Source of the DNA: Chryseobacterium gambrini | GTDB taxonomy: Bacteria; Bacteroidota; Bacteroidia; Flavobacteriales; Weeksellaceae | Direction of reading: 5' to 3' | DNA: 64,000 nt | Assembly (NCBI RefSeq): GCF_900156825.1 | Contig: NZ_FTOV01000009.1 | Coordinates: forward strand, 1 to 64,000 | In this document: positions 32,376-40,183 of the stretch, piece after piece | Position numbering within the stretch: the stretch's first letter is position 1 | Layout of the letters: each line of letters starts with the position of its first letter | Program-made: the position numbers and the translations under genes | Notes under the pieces: model-generated | What the model was told of the DNA's origin: nothing | What the model saw: the letters and a program-made list of their open reading frames with translations, nothing else | Database searches by the model: none

Positions 32376-33803
32376 ATGAATTCCTACAAAAATCCATTGG
32401 AAGAACGCTATTCAAGCGAAGAAATGTTGTTTAACTTTTCTCATAACAATAAATTCCAGAACTGGAGAAAGCTTTGGATTGCCCTTGCTGAAATCGAAAA
32501 AGATCTTGGGCTTGACATTACAGACGAGCAAATCGCCGAATTGAAAGCCAATGCTGAAAACATCGATTACGATAAAGCAGCGGAGTACGAGAAAAAATTC
32601 AGACACGATGTAATGGCTCACGTTCATACATATGGTGATGTAGCACCTTCAGCAAAAGGAATTATTCATTTGGGGGCAACTTCAGCATTTGTAGGAGATA
32701 ATACAGATTTAATTCAGATCCGTGACGGACTTTTAATCTTAAAGAAAAAGTTGGTTAACGTTATTAAAAACTTAGCGGATTTTGCAATTCAATATAAAGA
32801 TTTACCAACCTTAGGATTTACACACTTTCAGCCGGCGCAATTAACAACGGTTGGAAAAAGAGCAACCCTTTGGCTTCAGAGTTTAGTCCTTGACATCGAA
32901 GAACTTGATTTCTTCTTAGAAACTTTACGTTTCAGAGGGGTAAAAGGAACTACAGGAACGGCTGCAAGTTTCTTAGAACTTTTCAACGGTGATTATTCCA
33001 AAGTAAAACATTTAGATAAAGAATTGTCAAAAAGATTTGGTTTCGAGAAAGTTTTTGGCGTTTCCGGACAGACTTACGACAGAAAAATAGACGCGAAAGT
33101 AGTCGCTTTATTAGGAAATATTGCTCAATCGGCTCATAAATTCACCAACGATTTACGTTTGCTTCAAAATCTGAAAGAAATTGAAGAACCATTCGAGAAA
33201 AACCAGATCGGTTCATCTGCAATGGCTTACAAACGTAATCCAATGAGAAGCGAAAGAATCGGGGCATTGGCAAAATACGTTATGTCTTTAACCACAAGTT
33301 CTGCAATGGTAGCTTCGACCCAATGGTTTGAAAGAACTTTGGATGATTCTGCAAACAAAAGATTAACTATTCCTCAGGCTTTTTTAGCAGTTGATGCGAT
33401 TCTGTTAATTTGGAACAACATCATGAACGGAATTGTTGTATATCCGAACAGAATCAACAAACATATTATGGAAGAACTTCCTTTCATGGCGACAGAATAC
33501 ATCATCATGGAAGAAGTTAAAGCAGGAGGAGACCGTCAGGAAATCCACGAAGTGATCAGAGTTCATTCCATGGAAGCGTCTAAAAAGGTGAAAGAAGAAG
33601 GTAAGGAAAATGATCTTATCGAAAGAATCCTGAACGACGATTCATTAAAATTAGATAAATCAAAATTAAAAGAAGTTCTCGATCCTAAAAACTTTATCGG
33701 TTTTGCGCCAATTCAGACGGAAGAATTCATTGCCAATGAAGTTCAGCCGATTATCGATGCAAATAAAGATTTGATTGGGTTAGAAGCTGATCTTAAAGTA
33801 TAA
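32376..33803 (+). CDS. purB: Adenylosuccinate lyase
   Basis: The 475-residue protein matches PurB: NPLEERYSSEEM at the start, HDVMAHVHTYGDVAPSAKG, HLGATSAFVGDNTD, TLGFTHFQPAQLTTVGKRA, the GSSAMAYKRNPMRSERIGA fumarase-superfamily signature, and TQWFERTLDDSANKRLTIP. It splits SAICAR and adenylosuccinate, releasing fumarate, in purine synthesis. The gene is monocistronic with its own terminator; purL lies 1.1 kb downstream beyond a transposase. Confidence 0.97.
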   Translation: MNSYKNPLEERYSSEEMLFNFSHNNKFQNWRKLWIALAEIEKDLGLDITDEQIAELKANAENIDYDKAAEYEKKFRHDVMAHVHTYGDVAPSAKGIIHLGATSAFVGDNTDLIQIRDGLLILKKKLVNVIKNLADFAIQYKDLPTLGFTHFQPAQLTTVGKRATLWLQSLVLDIEELDFFLETLRFRGVKGTTGTAASFLELFNGDYSKVKHLDKELSKRFGFEKVFGVSGQTYDRKIDAKVVALLGNIAQSAHKFTNDLRLLQNLKEIEEPFEKNQIGSSAMAYKRNPMRSERIGALAKYVMSLTTSSAMVASTQWFERTLDDSANKRLTIPQAFLAVDAILLIWNNIMNGIVVYPNRINKHIMEELPFMATEYIIMEEVKAGGDRQEIHEVIRVHSMEASKKVKEEGKENDLIERILNDDSLKLDKSKLKEVLDPKNFIGFAPIQTEEFIANEVQPIIDANKDLIGLEADLKV

Positions 33804-33809
33804 TATGGT

Positions 33810-33837
33810 ATGCAGTCCTTTTGGGCTGCATATTTTT
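33810..33837 (+). terminator. Intrinsic terminator of purB
   Basis: ATGCAGTCC and GGGCTGCAT pair (one wobble) around TTTT and run into ATTTTTT. Its GCAGTCC arm resembles the transposase-linked palindromes next door and may derive from one. Confidence 0.85.
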
Positions 33838-33855
33838 TAAGATTTGGTTTGATGA

Positions 33856-34028
33856 GATAGCAGTCCTACGGACTGCAACGTTATTACAATAAATTTTCTA
33901 CACAGATAAGATTCCTAACGGAATCAACTTGAAGAATTGTAATATTAATAAACATTCCAGAGGAATGTCATCTGTGTAGATAATAAATAAAGAGGCGTTT
34001 GTAGTCCGTAGGACTGTTATCTGTGTAG
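33856..34028. repeat. REP-like palindrome cluster, left of the transposase
   Basis: In order: GCAGTCCTACGGACTGC (33860-33876); CTACACAGAT (33898); GATTCCTAACGGAATC (33910-33925); CATTCCAGAGGAATG (33953-33967); ATCTGTGTAG (33970), the complement of the earlier CTACACAGAT; TAGTCCGTAGGACTG (34002-34016); ATCTGTGTAG (34019-34028). The same order recurs at 34645-34812. Confidence 0.85.
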
Positions 34029-34080
34029 CAAAAAGATTGGTATATGAATTTGTTTTCTTTAGAAACTAAATCTGTATTCA

Positions 34081-34111
34081 TTGGGAATTTGACAAAGATA
34101 ATTTACCTTTG
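34081..34111 (+). promoter_or_regulatory. Promoter candidate of the transposase
   Basis: TTG at 34081-34083, 20 bases, then TACCTTTG at 34104-34111, fitting the Bacteroidota pattern TTG-N17-23-TAnnTTTG. The start codon lies 24 bp downstream. Confidence 0.5.
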
Positions 34112-34135
34112 AAGAAGTGATGAAAATAAAATTTT

Positions 34136-34609
34136 ATGCCCAACACCTATACACAAATTTATATTCAGGTTGTTTTTGCTACAAAAGGACGTGATATTAA
34201 AATTAAATCAGAAGTACGAGAAGAAATTGAAAAATATATTTGTGGAATATTTAGCAATAAAAAACAAAAGATATTAGCTATTTATGCAAATCCAGACCAT
34301 ATTCATATTTTCTTCAGTTATAAGAATTTGCAGATTACAATTCCGGAACTGATTAAAACGGTTAAAATTGAATCTACAAATTTTATTAATGACAGAAAAT
34401 TGTGTTTAGGTAAGTTTTCTTGGCAGGAAGGTTATGGCGCATTTTCCTATGCGAAAAGCCAAAAGGATAAAGTTATAAATTATATTCTGAATCAGGAAAA
34501 ACATCATTCGAAGAAGAGTTTCAGAGAAGAATATATGGAGATGCTGAACGCATTTGAAATTGAATTTAAGAATGAATATTTATTTGAATTTTATGATGAA
34601 TTAAGTTAA
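34136..34609 (+). CDS. REP-associated tyrosine (Y1, HUH) transposase of the IS200-like superfamily
   Basis: The 157 residues belong to the Y1_Tnp single-strand transposases: TYTQIYIQVVFATKGR at the start, the HUH motif in NPDHIHIFFSY (His55 and His57), SWQEGYGAFSYAKSQ, and the likely catalytic Tyr116 in VINYILNQEKHH. No tnpB accessory gene is present. The gene is bracketed by two matching palindrome clusters, the arrangement of RAYTs, which are single-copy domesticated transposases thought to move REP hairpins rather than themselves. It sits between purB and purL without disturbing either. Confidence 0.88.
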   Translation: MPNTYTQIYIQVVFATKGRDIKIKSEVREEIEKYICGIFSNKKQKILAIYANPDHIHIFFSYKNLQITIPELIKTVKIESTNFINDRKLCLGKFSWQEGYGAFSYAKSQKDKVINYILNQEKHHSKKSFREEYMEMLNAFEIEFKNEYLFEFYDELS

Positions 34610-34644
34610 TTTTTTATTGTAAAATGATTTTTTAATAAAGAAAA

Positions 34645-34812
34645 ATAGCAGTCCTACGGACTGCGCTATCTCTGACAATATAATTTTCTACACAGATATG
34701 ATTCCTAACGGAATCCTCTTTAAAATTATAATGAATATCATTCCGTAGGAATGTTATCTGTGTAGTAAGAATGCAAATAAATATGAAATCTGCAGTCCGT
34801 AGGACTGCTATC
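34645..34812. repeat. REP-like palindrome cluster, right of the transposase
   Basis: GCAGTCCTACGGACTGC (34648-34664), CTACACAGAT (34688), GATTCCTAACGGAATC (34700-34715), CATTCCGTAGGAATG (34739-34753), ATCTGTGTAG (34756-34765) and GCAGTCCGTAGGACTGC (34792-34808). It is a direct repeat of the left cluster. The first and last palindromes are reverse complements of each other. The rest of the 282-bp gap before purL holds nothing I recognise. Confidence 0.85.
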
Positions 34813-34891
34813 TAATCAATATATGCTGATTTAAAATCATTCCGTTGATTAATTTAAAAAAATAAATAAATCTAAATAAAACTGACATCTA

Positions 34892-37800
34892 ATGTCTCAA
34901 AACAAAAGAATTTTCGTAGAAAAAAGAGGAATTTTCGATGTAGAAAGTCCAAAAATTTTTGATGAAGTAAAAGCGGTTATTCCGTCCATCCAAAAAGTAA
35001 AAGTATACAACGTGTACGATATTTTCGGTTTAAATGGCGGTGAGTTCGAAAAAGTGGTTAACAGCACTTTCGTAGATCCGGTTACGGATATTTTAATCGA
35101 AGAAAATCCTGCACAGGGAATTTATTTCGCATTGGAATTTTTACCGGGACAGTACGATCAGCGTGCAGATTCTGCGCAACAGTGTATCGCTTTATTGACC
35201 GGAAATGAAAAATCTAAAGTAAGAAGCGGAAAGCTGATCGAATTCGAAGGTATTTCCGAATCTGATTTGGTGAAAATCAAAGACCTTCTAATCAATAAAG
35301 TGGAATCTCAGGAAAAAGATTTATCAACTTTAAACATTCCTGCGGAGAAAGCCCCTTCAAAAGTTATTGTTCATGAGGGTTTTATCAATTTTGATGATGC
35401 TCAGCTTGAGGAATTCTTTAATAATCACGGTTTTGCTTTAGGTTTGGATGACTTGAAATTCATTCAGGAATATTTTAAATCAGAACAGAGAAATCCTACA
35501 GAAACGGAACTTAAAGTTTTAGACACCTATTGGAGCGATCACTGTCGTCACACAACATTTGAAACAGAATTGTCAAATATCGAATTCGAAGGACAATTTA
35601 AACATACATTGGAAACCATTTTCAATGATTACATCGAAAAAAGAAAATTCTTAGGACGCGAATTGAAGCCTATTTCCTTAATGGATTTGGCAACTGTTTG
35701 CGGAAGATATTTCCATAAAACAGGCAATTTGGAAAATCTTGTGGTTTCTGACGAGATCAACGCATGTACAATCCAGATTGAAGCTGAATACGACGGTAAA
35801 AAAGAACCTTGGTATTTATTATTCAAAAACGAAACCCACAATCACCCGACAGAAATCGAACCTTTTGGTGGTGCTTCAACTTGCTTAGGTGGCGCGATCA
35901 GAGATCCTTTGTCTGGGCGTTCTTTTGTTTTCCAAGCGATGAGATTAACGGGTGCAGCGGATGTTTTGGAACCGGTTGATAAAACATTACCGGGAAAATT
36001 GCCTCAAAAAACAATCACGAAACAGGCGGCAAACGGATATTCCTCTTACGGGAACCAAATCGGTTTGGCGACAACAATGGTTTCTGAAATTTATGACGAA
36101 GGTTATAAAGCCAAAAGAATGGAAGTTGGTTTCGTTGCCGGAGCAGTTCCTGTAGATTGGGTAAGACGTGAAAAACCTGAAGCTGGTGATTCTATCATTA
36201 TTTTAGGAGGAGCAACAGGTCGTGACGGAGTTGGAGGAGCAAGCGGAAGTTCAAAAGAACAGGACGAAACTTCTATCCATACGATGAGTTCTGAAGTTCA
36301 GAAAGGAAATGCCGTTGAAGAACGTAAAATTCAGAGATTATTCAGAAATCCTGAAGTAACGAGACTGATTAAAAAATCCAATGACTTTGGAGCGGGAGGT
36401 GTTTCCGTGGCAATTGGCGAAATCGCAGATTCTTTAGAAGTTAATTTAGATGTTTTACCTTTAAAATATGAAGGGTTAAACGGAACTGAACTGGCTATTT
36501 CTGAATCTCAGGAAAGAATGGCGGTTGTGGTAGAACCAAAAGATAAAGAACAGTTCATCAAATTCTGTGAGGCTGAAAATATTGTGGCTGTTGAAGTTGC
36601 GAAAGTGACAGATTCCGGAAGAATGCAGATGTTCTGGAAAGGCGATAAAATTGTTGACCTTTCAAGAGCGTTTCTAGATACGAACGGCTGTTCAAAAAGT
36701 CAGGAAGTTAAAATTACCCACCTGAATGAAGTAAAAGAAGAAACACCTGCATTTAATGAAGAGAATTTCCTAAAGATTTTAAGCGACAAAAATGTGGCTT
36801 CTCAAAAAGGATTGCTGGAAATGTTCGATTCATCGATTGGTGCGACTACGGTTGCGATGCCTTTGGGTGGAAAATATCAGCAGACTTTAATGGAAGGAAG
36901 TGTTCAGACATTGCCAATCATTGGTGCAAAAGATATTGAAACCGTTTCTTTAGCGAGTTGGGGATTCGATGCAGAAATTTCAAAGCAAAACTCACTTTTA
37001 GGAGCTTCTTATGCTGTTGTAGAAAGTGTGGCAAAAATCGTTGCAATGGGGGGCGATTATAAAAACATCAGATTCAGTTTTCAGGAATATTTTGAGAAAT
37101 TAGGTCAGAATCCTGAAAAGTGGGGAAAACCATTGGCTTCTTTGTTGGGAGCTTACGATGCGCAAATTAATTTCGGTTTGGCAGCCATCGGTGGGAAAGA
37201 TTCAATGAGCGGAACGTATCAGGATCTGAATGTGCCGCCAACATTAATTTCTTTCGCCTGTGCAAACGGAGAAAAGAAAAATATCATCTCTCCTGAATTT
37301 AAAAACGAAGGAAATAAAGTATATTTCTTCAATCATATTGCTCAGGAAAACGGACTTCCAAACTATGATGCTTTAAAAGATATTTATGAATTTATTTTCG
37401 AAAATATCAAAGCAGGAAAAATCGTTTCTGTAAAAACAGTAAAAGAAGGCGGAGTAGCAGTTGCTTTGGCAAAAATGAGCTTCGGAAACAAATTGGGCGC
37501 TGACATTACAGTAGATGATGCTTCGGCATTGCTCAGTAAGCGAGTTGGTAGCTTAATTATAGAATCTAAAGAGGAATTAAGCTCTGTAAACCTTCAATTC
37601 ATTGGAAAAGTGGTTGCGAATGAAGTTTTAACCATCAACAATCTTCAAACTTCCATCCTCCAGCTTCTCGCTTCCAACAGCAACACCTTCGAAAACCTTT
37701 TCCCAACAGTTGAAAAAGAAAAAATAACGGTTGAAATTGATGAAAAATTAAATTCAGTCAACCCAAGAAATATCATTATTAAAAAACACGGAATCGCTCA

Positions 37801-38590
37801 GCCAAAAGTATTTGCGCCGGTTTTCCCGGGAACAAACTGCGAATACGATACATTGAACGCTTTCGCAAAAGAAGGCGCTGTTATCAGCAGTTTACCTTTA
37901 ATCAACATCAATCACCAATTGTTGGATGAAAGCATTGATGCTTGGGTTGAAGAGATCAAAACTTCTCAGATTCTGGCTTTCTCAGGAGGGTTCTCAGCGG
38001 GTGACGAACCAGACGGTTCTGCAAAATTCATCGTTAACGTTTTGAAAAACGAGAAGATGAGAAATGCCGTTCACGAATTGCTCGACAGAGACGGAATGAT
38101 TATCGGGATCTGTAACGGTTTTCAGGCGTTGGTTAAATCCGGATTATTGCCTTACGGAAGAATCAAAGATTTGGATGAAAATTCACCGACGTTGGCTCAC
38201 AACGCGATCAGAAGACATATTTCCCAGATGGTCAATGTAAAAGTCGTCAATGACGAATCGCCTTGGTTAAAAGGAATGAAAGATCAGGTTTTCACCATCC
38301 CAATTTCTCACGGTGAAGGTCGTTTCATGGCTTCGGAAGCGGAAATTCAGAAGTTGTATGAAAACGGACAGATTGCCACTCAATATTTAGACTTAGAAGG
38401 AAATATTGCTCACGGAATGCCTTTTAATCCCAATAATTCATTATTCGGAATTGAGGGTGTCACCAGTCTTTGCGGAAAAATTTTCGGAAGAATGGGACAT
38501 CCGGAACGTTTTGCTGAAGGTCTGTTTAAAAATATTCCAACCGCAAATTATCACAACATCTTTAAAAATGGAGTTGAGTACTTCAAATAA
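34892..38590 (+). CDS. purL: Phosphoribosylformylglycinamidine synthase, large single-chain type
   Basis: The 1232-residue enzyme joins FGAM synthetase and glutaminase domains. Seen are TYWSDHCRHTTFETEL, the KNETHNHPTEIEPFGGASTC substrate region, GGATGRDGVGGASGSS, NDFGAGGVSVAIGEIAD, then a C-terminal class I amidotransferase (about 960-1232): VFPGTNCEYDT, SGGFSAGDEPDGS, the Cys nucleophile in GICNGFQALVKSG and ISHGEGRF. It makes FGAM from FGAR, glutamine and ATP. The length is slightly below the approximately 1295 residues of E. coli PurL. A hairpin containing the next start codon follows. Confidence 0.97.
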   Translation: MSQNKRIFVEKRGIFDVESPKIFDEVKAVIPSIQKVKVYNVYDIFGLNGGEFEKVVNSTFVDPVTDILIEENPAQGIYFALEFLPGQYDQRADSAQQCIALLTGNEKSKVRSGKLIEFEGISESDLVKIKDLLINKVESQEKDLSTLNIPAEKAPSKVIVHEGFINFDDAQLEEFFNNHGFALGLDDLKFIQEYFKSEQRNPTETELKVLDTYWSDHCRHTTFETELSNIEFEGQFKHTLETIFNDYIEKRKFLGRELKPISLMDLATVCGRYFHKTGNLENLVVSDEINACTIQIEAEYDGKKEPWYLLFKNETHNHPTEIEPFGGASTCLGGAIRDPLSGRSFVFQAMRLTGAADVLEPVDKTLPGKLPQKTITKQAANGYSSYGNQIGLATTMVSEIYDEGYKAKRMEVGFVAGAVPVDWVRREKPEAGDSIIILGGATGRDGVGGASGSSKEQDETSIHTMSSEVQKGNAVEERKIQRLFRNPEVTRLIKKSNDFGAGGVSVAIGEIADSLEVNLDVLPLKYEGLNGTELAISESQERMAVVVEPKDKEQFIKFCEAENIVAVEVAKVTDSGRMQMFWKGDKIVDLSRAFLDTNGCSKSQEVKITHLNEVKEETPAFNEENFLKILSDKNVASQKGLLEMFDSSIGATTVAMPLGGKYQQTLMEGSVQTLPIIGAKDIETVSLASWGFDAEISKQNSLLGASYAVVESVAKIVAMGGDYKNIRFSFQEYFEKLGQNPEKWGKPLASLLGAYDAQINFGLAAIGGKDSMSGTYQDLNVPPTLISFACANGEKKNIISPEFKNEGNKVYFFNHIAQENGLPNYDALKDIYEFIFENIKAGKIVSVKTVKEGGVAVALAKMSFGNKLGADITVDDASALLSKRVGSLIIESKEELSSVNLQFIGKVVANEVLTINNLQTSILQLLASNSNTFENLFPTVEKEKITVEIDEKLNSVNPRNIIIKKHGIAQPKVFAPVFPGTNCEYDTLNAFAKEGAVISSLPLININHQLLDESIDAWVEEIKTSQILAFSGGFSAGDEPDGSAKFIVNVLKNEKMRNAVHELLDRDGMIIGICNGFQALVKSGLLPYGRIKDLDENSPTLAHNAIRRHISQMVNVKVVNDESPWLKGMKDQVFTIPISHGEGRFMASEAEIQKLYENGQIATQYLDLEGNIAHGMPFNPNNSLFGIEGVTSLCGKIFGRMGHPERFAEGLFKNIPTANYHNIFKNGVEYFK

Positions 38591-38600
38591 TAATAAAAGT

Positions 38601-38630
38601 AAAATGACTGTCATCAATGGCAGTCATTTT
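38601..38630 (+). terminator. Terminator-like hairpin enclosing the start codon of the barstar-like gene
   Basis: AAAATGACTG (38601-38610) pairs perfectly with CAGTCATTTT (38621-38630), followed by another T. The ATG at 38604 is inside the 5' arm. It may end purL transcription and hide the next start codon at once. Confidence 0.7.
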
Positions 38631-38960
38631 TCAAATCTGGAAGCGTTCTATGAAGAAGTTTCATTACTTTTTTTGAAAGATGAGGATTGGAAAGTCGGAA
38701 CTTTAGATGGTTTTGATGATATTTTGTATGGATACGAAGGTGAAATTATCTGGAAAGATTCTCGAAAATCAAAACAAGATTTAGGCTTTGATCTGACGAA
38801 ACAATTTTACGAAAATAAAATCCAACAGGGAAAACCTTTCAACGTTACATTGATTCAGCAAAAACTGGATGATTTAATTAATGGAAACGGACAAACGTTA
38901 TTTGAAATTTTAATAGAAATTATAGAATCGCATAAAAATATTACCCTAATTTTGGATTGA
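38604..38960 (+). CDS. Barstar-like (ribonuclease-inhibitor fold) protein
   Basis: ATG 38604 gives 118 residues; longer in-frame extensions run inside purL and are rejected. MTVINGSHFSNLEAFYEEVS, LKDEDWKVGTLDGFDDILYG and IIWKDSRKSKQDLG followed by SHKNITLILD repeat the strand-helix order of barstar (INGxxI...LDALWD...L.W......ITIIL). Barstars block secreted or toxin-borne RNases. No barnase-like or polymorphic toxin gene lies near, so the partner would be encoded elsewhere or the protein has another role. Confidence 0.7.
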   Translation: MTVINGSHFSNLEAFYEEVSLLFLKDEDWKVGTLDGFDDILYGYEGEIIWKDSRKSKQDLGFDLTKQFYENKIQQGKPFNVTLIQQKLDDLINGNGQTLFEILIEIIESHKNITLILD

Positions 38961-38993
38961 TTTTTAATTGAACAATTAACATTTGCCTAAACT

Positions 38994-39608
38994 ATGTACG
39001 GATTATTTTTTGGAGACAGCATCACTTATGGAGAATACGATGGCGTTTTTGGCGGCTGGGTCGATATTCTGAAAAGATATGCTCTGCAAAAATACAATGA
39101 AGGAAGCAAAGAACTGATTATTTTCAACCTTGGAATCGGCGGCGAAACAACCGAAGGTTTGGTAAAAAGAATTTCTTCCGAAATGGCAGCAAGAAATTCA
39201 GATGAAGGAAATATTATTTTTCTGGGATACGGCGCAAACGATCTGGCTGTAAAAGAAGATAATTACCTTGTAAATCCGGAAAAGTTCAGGGAAAATATAT
39301 TAAAGGCGGTTCAGGAAGCAGAAAAATATTCACAAACAATTTACTTAATAAGCATTCTCCCGATTGCTGAAAAATTAGACGGAATTATCACTGCCTCCGG
39401 AAAATTAAGAACAAATGATGAGGTTTTGGTATACAATCAGATTCTAAAACAAATTGCCAAAGAAAATTCTCTGAATTATATTGATTTTCATTCTGCTTTT
39501 CTGCAGGATAAAGAAATCCTGCTTTCAGAAGACGGCATTCATCCCAACGAAAAAGGCTATGGAATCATGGCTGAAATTGCCATTCCGATTATAGAAAAAT
39601 ATTTATAA
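38994..39608 (+). CDS. SGNH/GDSL-type hydrolase
   Basis: The 204-residue protein has the four SGNH blocks: block I GLFFGDSITYGEYDG (nucleophile Ser9), block II NLGIGGETTEG (Gly), block III FLGYGANDLAV (Asn) and block V SEDGIHPNEKGYGIMAE (Asp and His). It has no signal peptide, so it probably acts as a cytoplasmic lipase, esterase or thioesterase. It is 33 bp after the barstar-like gene on the same strand and convergent with dgkA. Confidence 0.88.
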   Translation: MYGLFFGDSITYGEYDGVFGGWVDILKRYALQKYNEGSKELIIFNLGIGGETTEGLVKRISSEMAARNSDEGNIIFLGYGANDLAVKEDNYLVNPEKFRENILKAVQEAEKYSQTIYLISILPIAEKLDGIITASGKLRTNDEVLVYNQILKQIAKENSLNYIDFHSAFLQDKEILLSEDGIHPNEKGYGIMAEIAIPIIEKYL

Positions 39609-39615
39609 ACAACCT

Positions 39616-39987
39616 TCAGAACTGCTGAAGAAATCCTGAAACATATTTCCAGTAGACCATAACTCCGACAATAACCGATAAAATAACCATCAAAACTACG
39701 GCTCCGGCGGAAATATCTTTGATGAAACCAATTCTTTTATCAAAATCAGGGTGAATAAAATCGCAGATTTTCTCAATGGCAGTATTCAGAATTTCAGTCG
39801 CTAAAACGCCGAAGGAAACCATTAAAATTAAAATAGTATCTGTAGAAGAAAGATTCAGGTAAAAAATCAGAAACACATTAACAAGGAAAGCGGCAAATTC
39901 AAGCTGAAAATTTCTTTCATGCTTCATCATGAGAAAAACACCCCGGAAAGCATTTCTTAAACTCTTATGTACAGGAGGTTTTCGCAT
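39616..39987 (-). CDS. dgkA: Diacylglycerol/undecaprenol kinase family membrane protein
   Basis: The 123-residue protein has the small trimeric kinase layout: SLRNAFRGVFLMMKHERNFQLEF at the cytosolic N-terminus, three hydrophobic segments (about 30-48, 54-70, 92-114), the catalytic GVLATEILNTAIEKICDFI helix and RIGFIKDISAGAVVLMV. In Gram-positives such enzymes phosphorylate undecaprenol; in Proteobacteria, diacylglycerol. Which lipid is used here cannot be read from the sequence. Seven bases separate its end from that of the SGNH gene. Confidence 0.85.
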   Translation of the reverse strand: MRKPPVHKSLRNAFRGVFLMMKHERNFQLEFAAFLVNVFLIFYLNLSSTDTILILMVSFGVLATEILNTAIEKICDFIHPDFDKRIGFIKDISAGAVVLMVILSVIVGVMVYWKYVSGFLQQF

Positions 39988-40154
39988 ATTGAAACTTTAT
40001 TTGCAAATATAGTCAATTGCTAAAAGAAAATCCTTATCTTTAGTGCTTTAGGATGTTTTCGGGCATCAAAAAGCAGAGCAGAGAAGTTGTAAAATTATTT
40101 TGATGGATGTTAATAACTCTCAGAATTATTCTTTTCATTCTGTTTTCTATTTAT

Positions 40155-40162
40155 TATATTTG
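40155..40162 (+). promoter_or_regulatory. Putative -7 element of dnaN (TATATTTG)
   Basis: It matches TAnnTTTG 21 bp before the dnaN start; no TTG lies at the proper upstream distance. Confidence 0.4.
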
Positions 40163-40183
40163 TAAAAATTTATTTTTAAATCT

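Noticed and set aside
34136..34609. Ordinary IS200/IS605 insertion
   Set aside because: There is no tnpB, and the flanks are multi-hairpin clusters in direct orientation rather than single left and right ends. It is kept as RAYT, though several gene copies elsewhere in the genome would reopen this.
33856..34812. CRISPR-like array
   Set aside because: The repeats are palindromes of several types with no constant repeat-spacer spacing, and they bracket a transposase gene; no cas gene is present.
38406..38603. Longer N-terminus for the barstar-like protein
   Set aside because: It would overlap the purL end by 185 bases in another frame. The 118-residue form from ATG 38604 matches barstar from its first residues.
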